64,000 bases of DNA from positions 8,944,001 to 9,008,000 of the forward strand of contig NC_133557.1 in NCBI RefSeq assembly GCF_048773025.1, given 5' to 3'. Source of the DNA: Camelus bactrianus. Taxonomy: Eukaryota > Chordata > Mammalia > Artiodactyla > Camelidae. Shown here in pieces: positions 1 to 18,260 of the stretch. The notes beneath the pieces were generated by a model that did not search any database, had not been told where the DNA came from, and was given only the letters and a program-made list of their open reading frames with translations. Numbering within the stretch: the first letter of the stretch is position 1; each line of letters opens with the position of its first letter. The translations under genes and the position numbers were made by a program.

Positions 1-414
1 GAGAACCATCCTGCTCTAGTCAGAATACAGGCTCCTTTTATACAAAAAATAAGGGAGGGAGAGGGAAAATAAGGGAGGGGGTGTGGTTGATTTTTGTAAT
101 TTTCTTGCTGCAGGCATTCTTTGTTCTTGCAGCCATCCCCGTGGGCTAGGTCGTGGTGTCCCTGTAAACCTCCAACAAAACAAAGGTTATTCTCTACTAC
201 AACAGTGCTCAGACCCAAGTCCCAGCATCCCGCCCCAGGAAGAAACTTCAGCTTCCTCTGCACCCAGGACCCTGTGGAGTAAGAAGGAAGGAGGGAAGCA
301 CTGAAAGCTCGAGCTTTTTTTTTTTTTTCCTGGAAGAGATCCAGTTAACCTAAAAGAGAATGATGGCGGTATATATCGTCCTAACTCCACCCCATACATG
401 CAACCATATTTCTA

Positions 415-520
415 TTTTTATTTTACAGAGCAGGAAACTGAGGCACAAAGTGCTTACATGATCACTAAGGTCACACAGGCAGATCTGGGTAAAGCCAAGA
501 TTTGAACCCAGACAGTGCAG
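415..520 (+). repeat. MIR SINE fragment
   Basis: Contains the MIR core phrases for the conserved segment (GGAAACTGAGGCACAAAG, GGTCACACAGGCAG, TTTGAACCCAGACAG). Confidence 0.75.
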
Positions 521-2110
521 CTAAAGGGGCTGTCAGAGCCTAGAAGGGCCTGGGATTGCTTTAATTGGCAAACAAGCCTTTTCTTCCTAACAGCCAGTGT
601 GATGGGTGTTAACCAAGGAAGTTTAGATCAGTTGCAGAAAATTAAGATGCCCCGAACATAAATTTTTGCACAATCTGATTGTGTTACATTTGGACCCCAG
701 GTAAAGGAGGTTTAGGGAGTTGCCCATGATTATACAATTAGAAATGGGGTCTGTGCCCACCCTGCACTGCCAAAAGGAGGCCTCCAGGAGGCCTGTTTTT
801 TAATAAATCCTCTTTCTTAAGTAAATGTTACCCCCTTTATTTCCTACATATCATCAGTAAGGATGGCTATTATATTTAGCCTTTACATTGTGCTGAGCCC
901 TCCGGCACATATCTCAAATAATTCCTGCAATACCATTCTTAGGAAGAGATCATTTTACAGATGAGGTAACAAAGGCTCAGAGATGACAAGTGACTTCGTT
1001 TTGTTTTTTTTTTAACATTTGTTTATTGAGTAATAGTCACTTTACAATGTTGTGTCAAATTCCAGTGTAGAGCACAATTTTTCAGTTATACATGAACATA
1101 CATATATTCATTGTCACATTTTTTTTCGCTGTGAGCGACCACAAGATCTTGTATATATTTTCCTGTGCTATACAGTATAATCTTGTTTATCTATTCTACA
1201 TTTTGAAATCCCAGTCTGTCCCTTCCCAACCCCCGCCCCCTTGGCAATCACAAGTTTGTATTCTATGTCTATAAGTATGTTTCTGTTTTGTATTTATGTT
1301 TTCTTTTGTTTTGTTTTGTTTTTAGATTCCACATATGAGTGATCTCATGTGGTATTTTTCTTTCTCTTTCTGGCTTACTTCACTTAGAATGACATTCTCC
1401 AGGAGCATCCATGTTACTGCAAATGGCGTTATGTTGTCGGTTTTTATGGCTGAATAGTACTCCATTGTATAAATATACCACTTCTTCTTTATCCAGTCAT
1501 CTGTTGATGGACATTTAGGCTGTCTCCATGTCTTGGCTATTGTAAATAGTGCTGCTATGAACATTGGGGTGCAGGTGTCATCCTGAAGTAGGGTTCCTTC
1601 TGGATATATGCCCAGGAGCAGGATTCCTGGGTCATACGGTAAGTCTATTCCTAGTCTTTTGAGGAATCTCCATACTGTGTTCCATAGTGGCTTCACCAAA
1701 CTGCATTCCCACCAGCGGCAACAAGTGCCTTTGAAAGGTCACACAGCCAGGAAAAGGCAGGCTCAATTCTTGATCCACAGTTGGACTGACTTGCAGGCAT
1801 ACTATGACAGCCGTGCTCATCTCCCTCCCAGGGTGCCAAGGACAGGGCCTGGAAAGGGGCATTAAGGTTTTGGCACAGTGATTACAGGAACTACTGCCCA
1901 GACACGAAAGCCGGAAACCCCTCCACCCATCTTCTTCCTCTTGCACCAGCAATCTTGTCTTGCTGTAGTGAAAACACTTCCCCAAGTAGCCTTGGCCATG
2001 AGAAGCAGAAAAAGCCTTGTCCAAGACCCCACTTCAGAGTCCAGCCTCCAGCAGAGGGTAGAATGGCAGACAGTCTAGGGGACCACAGGCGGTGCCCTGT
2101 GGCCCTTTTG
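521..2110. other. Region upstream of SIRPB2
   Basis: Apart from the L1 fragment (1010-1727) and MIR pieces (around 880-990 and before it) I see no gene. 1730-2110 is unique sequence that may carry the SIRPB2 promoter and 5' leader. No TATA or CpG island is evident. Confidence 0.5.
1010..1727 (-). mobile_element. L1 LINE 3' fragment
   Basis: Minus-strand L1: reading leftward gives the end of ORF2 ([14 protein letters not shown], then TPMFIAALFTIAKTW and YYSAIKTDNI) followed by a 3' UTR. Cetartiodactyl L1 3' ends have this order. It is 5'-truncated. Confidence 0.88.
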
Positions 2111-10446
<8,336 letters not shown>

Positions 10447-10689
10447 CAAGAAGATGTCAAAACTTCAGGCCCAGCAGAGCTGTGCTCATCTTAGCATGGG
10501 GTGTTGGATGAGGGGTCAGCCCCAGAGTGGATCCTCTGAGTCAGAGAGGGCTCAGGGCTCCCCAGCCACTTCTCTGTCTCCAGTTCCAACCTCTAGATGC
10601 CCCCAGACCACGTGACGAACTCCGGGATCACTACACCTGATTTCAGTTCACTTGGTGTAATTCCCCATTGGGTGCTGGGCTCCCCTCTG

Positions 10690-10960
10690 ATGTGCCTTCC
10701 TCTCTCTTCTCAGCCTGTTCAAGCCCTCTTTGTCCTTCAAGGCCTTGCCCAGGTCTCTCTCAAGGCCCCTGTCCCTGCTGCAGCCCCTTCTGGAGTGCCC
10801 ACCCCCTTGCTCTCTGCTCCATATTTTCTCATTCTTCAAGATCCAACTTGGAGTCCTTCCCAAAAGGTTTCCCTGAGCGTCTCTGAGCTTGCCCAGCCAG
10901 ACCACCTGTGCCCCTCCATCCACATCCTTCTCTCCTCTTTTCCTGCCTTCTTTTCTTCCC
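10690..10960 (+). repeat. L2 LINE fragment downstream of SIRPB2
   Basis: L2-like text CTTTGTCCTTCAAGGCC and a CTTCCCAAAAGGTTTCCCTG stretch. Overlapping open frames here are judged not to be genes. Confidence 0.6.
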
Positions 10961-11509
10961 TGCTGTGGCTGGCCTGGGTGGCTGTAATAGTTAGAATACA
11001 GAGTTGACAACTTTAACAAAACTGTTAAGTAACAGTGGGTCAAACAGTGACTCGAGAAAGTTGGTTTCGGTAGTAATTTTCAAGCATAAGAAAGCCAGGC
11101 AATTAGGGGGAACCCTGGTATTGAGACCCAGGATTCTTTGATCTTGTTGCTACCAGGTCCACATCCCAGGCAGAAAGACCAGGGAAGGAGGCAGTACAGG
11201 GGAGCATGACATTTTCTTCCAAGGGCAAAGTTAGAAATTTGCCTGCATTATATGTAATTGGCTGGAATGTTGTCACATGGTCACACCTAGCTGCAAGAAG
11301 GCTGGGAAATGTAGTCTTTATTCTGGCAAGAGTGTGCCCAGCTGAAATCTGTCACTGAACCAGAGAGTTAATATCAATAGATAACCAGTGACGTCCACCT
11401 CCGTGGCATAGAGGCAGCTTCTTCCTTGTTCCATGGGACACCTGAGTTCAGTTCCGAGCAGAAATGGCACCTCTTTGTACCACCTCCTCCACTAGGGCAG
11501 CATGATGAA

Positions 11510-11729
11510 GGGGAGTAGTTCTCAGGAAAAGGATATCTTTCTCCCCAGGGGATATATGACAATGGCTAGAGACATTTTTGGTTGTCACAACTTGGGGGGG
11601 GGCACTGTTGCCATCTAGTGGGTGGAGGTCCAAAATGCTGCTGAATATCCTATAATGCACAGGGCAGACCCCACAACCAAAAAGTTACCTGGCCCAAAGT
11701 ATCAGTAGTACTGAGGTTGAGAAGCTCTG
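11510..11729 (+). mobile_element. MER20 (hAT-Charlie nonautonomous DNA transposon)
   Basis: Carries the MER20 core GACATTTTTGGTTGTCACAA, CATCTAGTGGGTGGAGGTCC and TATAATGCACAGGGCAGACC, ending GAGGTTGAGAAGCTCTG. It is close to full length. Confidence 0.82.
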
Positions 11730-12317
11730 GTGTAGGTGAAGCAGGCATGCCCTGGAGTCAGACACGTCTGATTTCTAATCTTGATGCTCCTACTCCCTCC
11801 CTGTGTGCCATTAGTAACAAATCAGTCATTGCACCTCTTAGAACATTAGGGAAAATAAAGTGGACTCTGCATTGTATAAGAAATGATTCAATTCAGCATT
11901 GACTGAGGGCTTCCTAGGTGCCGAGTGCTCTGTGTATGGTCGGTGCACGAGAACTCCCTTTTCTCTTTCCACGCAAACACTTATTAGCACCTACCATGTG
12001 GGGAAGTGGAGCAGTCTGGATTTTTTTTGTTATAACAAACAGGAAAACAGCTTGAACAAAACTAAGCCTAAGGGGCCATTAATTTAGTCTCATGTTTTAT
12101 GCCAGTTTCAGTGTATCCTGATGACCAGTGTTGTGGGTGGACCAGCCCATGTTGTTCTTATTATGATTGCAAGATGCCCTTCAGTGATAGCCATCACGGA
12201 ACTCTGAAAAAATAGTTTATTACTTATAAGACCTGTAAATTACACAGCACTCCTGGAGGAGGTGAGGCGGGGGCATGTCACACAGCGAGGTGGTTGACGT
12301 GGTCGAGGTCGAGGTCA

Positions 12318-12362
12318 AAGTTAGGGAGAGAGAGAGGAATGGAGGGAGGGAGAGAGAGGGAA
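12318..12362 (+). repeat. (GGGA/GAGA)n purine-rich simple repeat
   Basis: A tract of GGGAGAGAGAGAGG and GGAGGGAGGGAGAGAGAGGG units just before the camelid SINE. Confidence 0.75.
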
Positions 12363-12458
12363 GAGAAAGCGCGCCTGAGGTTCTGTTTTATTGGGTTTGG
12401 TGGGCTCACTATTGGTGAATTTAAAACATAAAAGCAAGAATTTAAAGTACAGGAAGAG

Positions 12459-12617
12459 AGGGGAAGGGTGTAGCTCAGTGGTAGAGTGCATGCTTATCAT
12501 GCACAGGGTCCTGGGTTCAATCCCCAGTACCTTCATTTAAAAAAAAAAAAGCCTAATTACCTCCCCTCCAAAAGAGAAGATACAAGTAAGCAAATAATAA
12601 ATAAAGTTTTTAAAAAC
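12459..12617 (+). mobile_element. Camelid tRNA-Ala-derived SINE, copy 1
   Basis: The head GTAGCTCAGTGGTAGAGTGC (A box) and GGGTTCAATCCCC (B box) match tRNA-Ala. The position of the AGC anticodon now reads ATC. The tail reads GCCTAATTACCTCCCCTCCA, as in the Vicugna-type SINE. A similar 15-base flank (12 of 15 bases agree) lies at 12444 and 12665, which would extend the unit, but this is uncertain. Confidence 0.85.
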
Positions 12618-12978
12618 ATGACTGTGAATTACATCTCAATAAAGCTGTTTAGAAAAATAAAAATAAAGTGCGGAAAGAGAAAAAAAAAAAAGTAGCTCAA
12701 ATGATGGGTTATTGAAATCAACCAAGATCGCTAAAACAAAGGAGCCTCAGTTTGGGGAGGAGCCTGACTCCTTATCTAACGTGAGGCTGGCAATGTGTTT
12801 ATTGGAGATAAACACACGGAAGGGGATGCCTCCTTGAAATGGACACTTCTGGAATCAAAGCTTAAATCAGACAGTCGCATTACAAAAAAGGAAAAAGAAA
12901 CAACTGTCAGGGTTTACACTGCACTGAGAATTAAATAAATCATTGGATTACCAGACATCAAAAGAAAAGGGTAGATAT

Positions 12979-13428
12979 AATAAACTGAATAATGTGACCC
13001 CACAAAAGATATCCAAGTCCTAACCCCTGGAACCTGTGAGTGTTTCCTTATACGGCAAAAAGGACTTTGCAGATGTGATTAAGGATCTTAAAGCGGGGAG
13101 GTTGTCCTGAATTATCCAGGTGGACCCTAAATGCAAACACAAGTGTCCTGATTTGACTAAGAAGAGAAGGAGAAGGCAATGTGACCACAAAGGCGGAGAT
13201 GGGAGTGATGTGGCCACAAGCTAAAGAATGCTGACAGCAAGAATCTGGAAGAAGCAAGGAACAGATTCCCTCAGTGCCTCCCGAGGGAGGATGGCCCCCT
13301 AGCACCTAAATTTCAGCCCAGTGATACTGATTGTAGACTTTTAGCCTCCAAAGCTACGAGAGAATAAACTTCTGCTGTTTTATGTAGTATTTGTAGTAAT
13401 GTGTTTTAGGAGCCAGAGGAAACTAACA
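12979..13428 (+). mobile_element. MLT1-type LTR (ERVL-MaLR fossil)
   Basis: The order of phrases is that of a plus-strand MLT1 LTR: GATATCCAAGTCCTAACCCC, ACTTTGCAGATGTGATTAAG, TTTTAGCCTCCAAAGCTACG and GAGGAAACTAACA. It is a solo copy, and its divergence suggests an age before the placental radiation. Confidence 0.85.
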
Positions 13429-13431
13429 GCA

Positions 13432-13870
13432 TGGAACTGGGCTTCTGAACAAACTGGAGATGGTTCCCTCTGCTCCTGAAAACCTCCTCACCCGACAGGG
13501 TCCTGCATGATCTGATCCCTGCAAACCACACCCCCCCCACCTCTTCTCCCACCACCATCCCTGAGACTGACTCCACTCTGGCCCCACCTGGGCCTTGGCC
13601 ACACACGTCGCCTAATTCACCCAAGTCTCTGCTTAACTGTTTCCTTCAAGAGGCCTCCTGGACAGCCCCGTCCACCGTGACATCTTCCTCCTTCTCATTT
13701 CCCATTTGCAGTTGACATTTTCTTCCCAGCACTTGCTGCTCCAAGTGAATGCCATGCCATGTGTCTGTTTCCTTGATGGCTATTTGCTGTCCCCATGGAA
13801 TCTGAGCTCACCCAGGCAGGAACCTAATTTTTCACTATTGTAGCCCTTTTCATTCAGTCATAAAAAGTAG
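13432..13870 (+). repeat. L2 LINE fragment
   Basis: L2-like phrases GTCCTGCATGATCTGATCCC and CTGAGCTCACCCAGGCAGGA. It directly follows the MLT1 LTR. Confidence 0.6.
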
Positions 13871-14957
13871 TTGAAGGCTAACAATGTGCCAGGCAGATGG
13901 TGGAAGGTGGGACTGGGGAAAGGCTAGGATGGGAACCAGGCTGGGGAAGAAACTTGGGGAGCAAGTGAGCTTTGGAGGGTAGGGATGCAGGTGGTACAGG
14001 GAGTGGGGTTAGGGGTGAAAGGGGCAGGGCTGAGTGGGGCAGGAGCTGCTGCTGCTGGCGCATCTTCAAGATAGGGGTGAGCCTGGAGGTTGCAATGGTG
14101 GTGGGACTTGGGGATGGGGGCGAGTGGGCAGGCAAATGGAGGGAGGGGCTGGAGCTAGGAAAGGGGGCGGGGAATGGAGCTGGGCCTTCAGCACCACCCC
14201 TACCCAGTTTTGTTAAGGATATTTAGGTAAGTGTTATGGAAAGGTAGTTTCAACTTCACACCCTCACATCCCCTTCTAATCAAACTGTAGGCCTAAATAC
14301 CTCCAGATCATCTAGAGCTGGCTTCCAGAAACCAGACAAGGAAGCACTGTCCTACAGGCCAAAGAGAGAGAGAGGGTGGTGTAGTGGTTAGGAACATACT
14401 GGGTGCTCTGGAGGAAAAAAAAAGAGAAAGTAATTGGAATAAAATGATCTGTATTTCAATCCTCAGGTAGATAAGTGAGGTGCAGCCACCTCACCGGAGA
14501 CCACGTGTTTGCAGTTCCCAGGGTCACCATTTCTCCCAGCCACAAAGGCAGCTATTTTATGGAAAATAAACATTTGTATTTATTGAAATTAGGTCCTATC
14601 TCACAGTCAGCTGAACATTCCTCCGGGGTTGCGAATGAAAAATATCGCTTGCCATTTTATCAGTAAACAGAGGATGTTGCAGCCATCAAGACATCACAGT
14701 GTAGCTGCTCCAGTGGTGCGCCCTGAGGGAACTAAGGCGCCTGCTGCCAAGCCCTCAGCCGCTGCAGCCACCCCCAGGGTGCCCCCTGAGGAGACTCAGA
14801 ATGGGAAGCACAGGAAACTGGCCCTAGAGAGCTAAGGCCAGTTTGCATATCAAACAAATGTTTTCCATGAGCCAGACTCTTCCTATACATAGAGAAGTGC
14901 TAAATTCCTTAACTTGAGATACCTGGTTTTCTTTATTAACAGTAGTCTTTCATACAG

Positions 14958-15055
14958 GCACCGTAGTGTTCATAGTAGCACTATTTACAATAGCCAAGAC
15001 ATGAAAGCAATCTAAAAGTCCATTGACAGATGACTGGATAAAGAAGTTGTGATGT

Positions 15056-15098
<43 letters not shown>

Positions 15099-15572
15099 TG
15101 AGATACTACTAAGCCATAAAAAAGAACAAAATAATGCCATTTGCAGCAGCATGGATGGACCTGGAGATTGTCATACTAAGTGAAGTGAGCTAGAAAGAGA
15201 AAGAAATACACCATATGCTATCACTTATACATGGAATCTTAAAAAAAAAAAAAAACGGACACAAATGAACTTATTTACAAAACATAACAGACTCACAGAC
15301 ATAGAAAACAAACTTATGGTTACCAGGGGAATAAAGGGAGGATGAAGGGATAAGTTGGGCGTTCAGGATTTACAGATACTAAGTACTATAGATAAAATAG
15401 ATAAAACAACAAGGTCCCACTGTTTAGCACAGGGACTATATTCAATATATTATAATAGCTTATAATGAAGAATATGAAAAGGAATATCTATCTATCTATA
15501 TGTATGACTGAATTACTAAGCTGTATACCAGAAATTAACACATCATAAACTGACAATATTTCAATTAAAAAA
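14958..15572 (+). mobile_element. L1 LINE 3' end with internal (CA)n
   Basis: Plus-strand L1: GTGTTCATAGTAGCACTATT begins the ORF2 C-terminal region, then AGCCATAAAAAAGAAC, CATGGATGGACCTGGAG and a 3' UTR ending in ATTTCAATTAAAAAAAAA. It belongs to the same subfamily type as the minus-strand copy at 1010. Confidence 0.9.
15056..15096 (+). repeat. (CA)n microsatellite
   Basis: About 20 uninterrupted CA units replace the TATATATAC segment usually found at this spot of the L1 ORF2 end. Confidence 0.95.
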
Positions 15573-15954
15573 AAAATAATCTTTTGATCTTCCCCACTAC
15601 CTAGTCTTTGTTGCAAAAAGTCACATATCCTGGATCCTCCCCTACCTCTTCAGAGCAGTCCCTTAGCGCTACCTGAGATGCTGCCTCCTGGGCTTAAATT
15701 CTTCAGAATGTCTGATGAATAAAACATAATTCTCAACTTTTAAGTTGTGCCTTTTCTTCAGTCGACAGGGTCCAAGTACCTGCCCTTTATCCTTGTCAAA
15801 TTTTAAATCCTATCCAGAGTTCTGCATTCTATACAGATTTCTCACCTGGATATGCAGCTACTCAAGGTTTCATTTATTCACTCCTTCATTAATTCAGCAG
15901 AGACATTAAGTGGCTGTTTAATGCCAGTGACTACAGATCATGGGAGATAAAATG

Positions 15955-16027
15955 ACAGCTAACACTTGCTGGGGCTTACTAAGTGTGAATCAGTGCTCGC
16001 AGTAGTTCACATCACTGCAGAAAAATG
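15955..16027 (+). repeat. MIR, left part, split by a solo LTR
   Basis: Reads GACAGCTAACACTTGCTGGG and stops at the LTR boundary. The rest resumes at 16587. Confidence 0.7.
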
Positions 16028-16586
16028 TGTTACAGCTTGGTGTTACAGCTCAGTTGTGACAGCAACCTGAATCAGCACAACAGAGCAACCACCACTCAAA
16101 GAGTCAAAGAACTCAGGTTTAATAACGCCAGCGGGATCAGAAAACTTACCACTGGAAGCTCTGGACCCGCTCTCTAGACACAGGCCTTTATAGGCTGCCA
16201 GTTTTACACTTTGCAACATCATATGCAAATAGAGTATAACAGAAGTTGACCAACCAGGAACAAGCTTTGTAGAAATAGACCAATCAGGAGTGAGAGAAGT
16301 AACCAATCAGGAGTGAGCTCCATGCAAATAAAGTACTACAAATGGACCAATCAGAAGTTAGGGAAGTGGACCAATCAGAAGTGAGAGTAATAACCAATCA
16401 GGAGTGAAGGAAATAACCAATCAGAAGTGAGCTCAGGGAACCAATAGAATCTTAGGGGTAAGTAAGCCATTTCAGAGGCAAAAAGTGAGATAGAGCCTCT
16501 GGGCCAGGGAACAGGATGGTGCTGCCATGAGAGTAGTGGCCCTGCTTGGGGGCCCTGCCTGTTTTTTTATGGGGCTTCCCGCCTCA
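16028..16586 (-). mobile_element. Solo ERV LTR (ERV1-like) with octamer/CCAAT array
   Basis: 559 bases, with TG...CA-type ends in either direction and near-matching five-base flanks (AAATG at 16023, ATATG at 16587). Read on the minus strand it has an upstream array of CCAAT-box repeats, a TATAAAG box (16186-16192) and an ATTAAA-like signal. Two ATGCAAAT octamers and eight CCAAC/CCAAT boxes fill the U3-like part. No internal retroviral genes adjoin it. The exact family is not named. Confidence 0.75.
16245..16450 (+). repeat. 23-24-bp CCAAT tandem repeat with ~100-bp higher-order unit
   Basis: CCAA boxes start at 16250, 16280, 16303, 16347, 16371, 16394, 16417 and 16441. Most carry CCAATCAG(G/A)AGTGAG. 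ATGCAAAT at 16223 and at 16322 each begin a block that ends GAGTGAGCTC or GAAGTGAGCTC. Confidence 0.85.
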
Positions 16587-16760
16587 ATATGAATCCTCAC
16601 ACATCCCTTTGAGGTAGCTACTTTAAAGAGCTCCATTTTACACATTAGGAAACAAGCTTAGAGGTATAATCTGCCCAAGATCACATAAGCAGTAATATCT
16701 AGGTTTCAACCCCAGGTTGAGTCCAGGACGTGTGCTCTTGAGCCATTTTGTGCAGGAGAC
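16587..16760 (+). repeat. MIR, right part
   Basis: Continues the MIR: GAATCCTCACACATCCC, TTTGAGGTAGCTAC, CATTTTACACATTAGGAAAC, ending near CGTGTGCTCTTGAGCC. Confidence 0.75.
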
Positions 16761-16869
16761 AGTCATAGTCCTGCTGTCACAGGGATCATGGCTCTTGGGG
16801 AAGGCAAACACTTACATGGTGTCAGAGGGCAGGCACTGGGGACTGTCTGATAGAGCCTGGGGATGTACA

Positions 16870-17310
16870 AAGGCCTCCTTGAGAAGGGGACATCTAAACT
16901 GAGAAGGGAAGGATGAGCAGGACAAGGGAAAGTGGAAGAGAGAAGCATCCCAGGCATGGTGGCAAGAGGCAAGAGGGCAAAGTAGCTGAGGACCTACAAG
17001 CTGGGATTGTGTCTGAGAAGGGGCCCTGGGAGCAGAGGCCTGAAGACAGTGAGGGAGCACCTTGCCACCTGCAGGGGAACAGTGTTCCAGGCAAAGGGGG
17101 CAGCAAAGGCTCTGACGCAAATGTCTGCGCATTCAAGGAACAGCAAGAAGGGCACTGTGCCTGAATCAGACGTAGCCAACGAGAAGCCCAGGAGGTGAGA
17201 TGGAGGGCTGGCTCATGGACCTCACAGAGGCCATGAGACTTTGTCTTTTACACAGAGTGAGATGGGGGGCCACGGAAGGGTTGAGAGACAGGAGTGACCT
17301 GTTATTCAAG
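16870..17310 (+). repeat. Ancient 'GTGTTCCAGGCA' repeat, copy A
   Basis: Phrases include CAGTGTTCCAGGCAAAGG, GGAACAGCAAGAAGG and AGGAGTGACCTGTTATTC. The same family recurs at 36030, 42040, 52180 and 54690. I cannot name it. Confidence 0.45.
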
Positions 17311-17579
17311 GTCTTTCGGTTTTTTCCCCCCTCAAATGTGAGCAACAAGAGGGCAGGGGCTTTGTTTTGCTCGCTGCTGATCCTCAGCCCTGGAAAAAGT
17401 ACCAGGCCCTTAACAGCACTTAATAAATACTTGAACAAGTAAATAAATGAACGGATTAATTAATTAATGAAGTGAGGGAATGATTCCATGAATAATTGTG
17501 AACCTGACTCGTTTCGGGATTCTTCATTCCACAGGTACTTACGTGGGAGACCCGCCCCTCCTCTCATCCTCCCCTGGCT

Positions 17580-18260
17580 GCTATCCCTGCCATTAGACTG
17601 CGGGTCCGCGCTCTGGCCGCCAGAGGGCGCGGAGCGGCAGAGTTTCCCGCACGGAGGACTTTGCGTGAGGCACCGCGTGGGGCGGGGCCTGCGGACGGGC
17701 TCCACTCCGCTGAGTCGGGTCAACCGGCAGGAGGAACGCGGTGGCTGGGCTGAGGCTGTGCGGCGGCGCCCGGAGCAGTTTGGGCAGCGCACGGGGCGAA
17801 GATGGCGGCGGAGCGGCAGGAGGCGCTGAGGGAGTTCGTGGCGGTGACGGGCGCCGAGGAGGACCGTGCTCGCTTCTTCCTCGAGTCGGCCGGCTGGGAC
17901 CTGCAGGTAAGCGCCGCGAGGCGGACTGCATCGGGCGGGCGGGGGGCTGCGGAGCGCGGACCCCTGGCGCTTCAAGCCCGCGGTGGCCGAAGCGCATAGT
18001 CATCCCGCCGGGCCGCGGCCCGACCCAGGCCTCAGGGTCCTGGGGCCCCTTGCCACGCGTCTCCAGCTCGGTCTGGGCGGCGAAAACGCGGGCCAGCCCT
18101 GGCCCGGACCTGCTCTGCCGAGCCTCAGTTTCCCCTTCTACTTGGCTCCTGAGTCAGCGAGACTTTGGGCATTGCCGCCACCCGCGTGGACAGGGGGAGC
18201 CTGGGGGCGTGGCTGCCGCGCCGAGTCTCGGCTGCGGGCCCGGCGGGCCGGACTGACCAG
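17580..18260 (+). promoter_or_regulatory. NSFL1C: CpG-rich promoter region of NSFL1C
   Basis: The sequence turns abruptly GC- and CpG-rich around the first exon. A GC box (GGCGGGGC, 17681-17688) lies about 115 bases before the ATG, and no TATA box is evident. This is typical of a housekeeping promoter. The exact start site cannot be read from the sequence. Confidence 0.75.
17802..17906 (+). CDS. NSFL1C: NSFL1C exon 1
   Basis: Codes for residues 1-35, the start of the UBA fold ([17 protein letters not shown]..). Ends CTGCAG before GTAAGC in phase 0, inside a CpG-rich island. Confidence 0.95.

Larger units (their letters stand above)
10447..17579. other. Intergenic SIRPB2-NSFL1C interval
   Basis: Filled mainly by the transposon fossils listed separately. 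The remainder (for example 13870-14950) is unique G-rich or AT-mixed sequence without coding support. Confidence 0.6.

Noticed and set aside
1322-1699. A 125-codon minus-strand gene
   Set aside because: It is the C-terminal part of L1 ORF2.
10597-11043. Open frames of about 130 codons after SIRPB2
   Set aside because: They overlap an L2-like segment, have no recognisable domain, and lie outside the SIRPB2 exon set.
12459-12540. A tRNA-Ala gene
   Set aside because: The A and B boxes are present, but the anticodon is altered, the body is SINE-like, and other copies recur. It is a tRNA-derived SINE.
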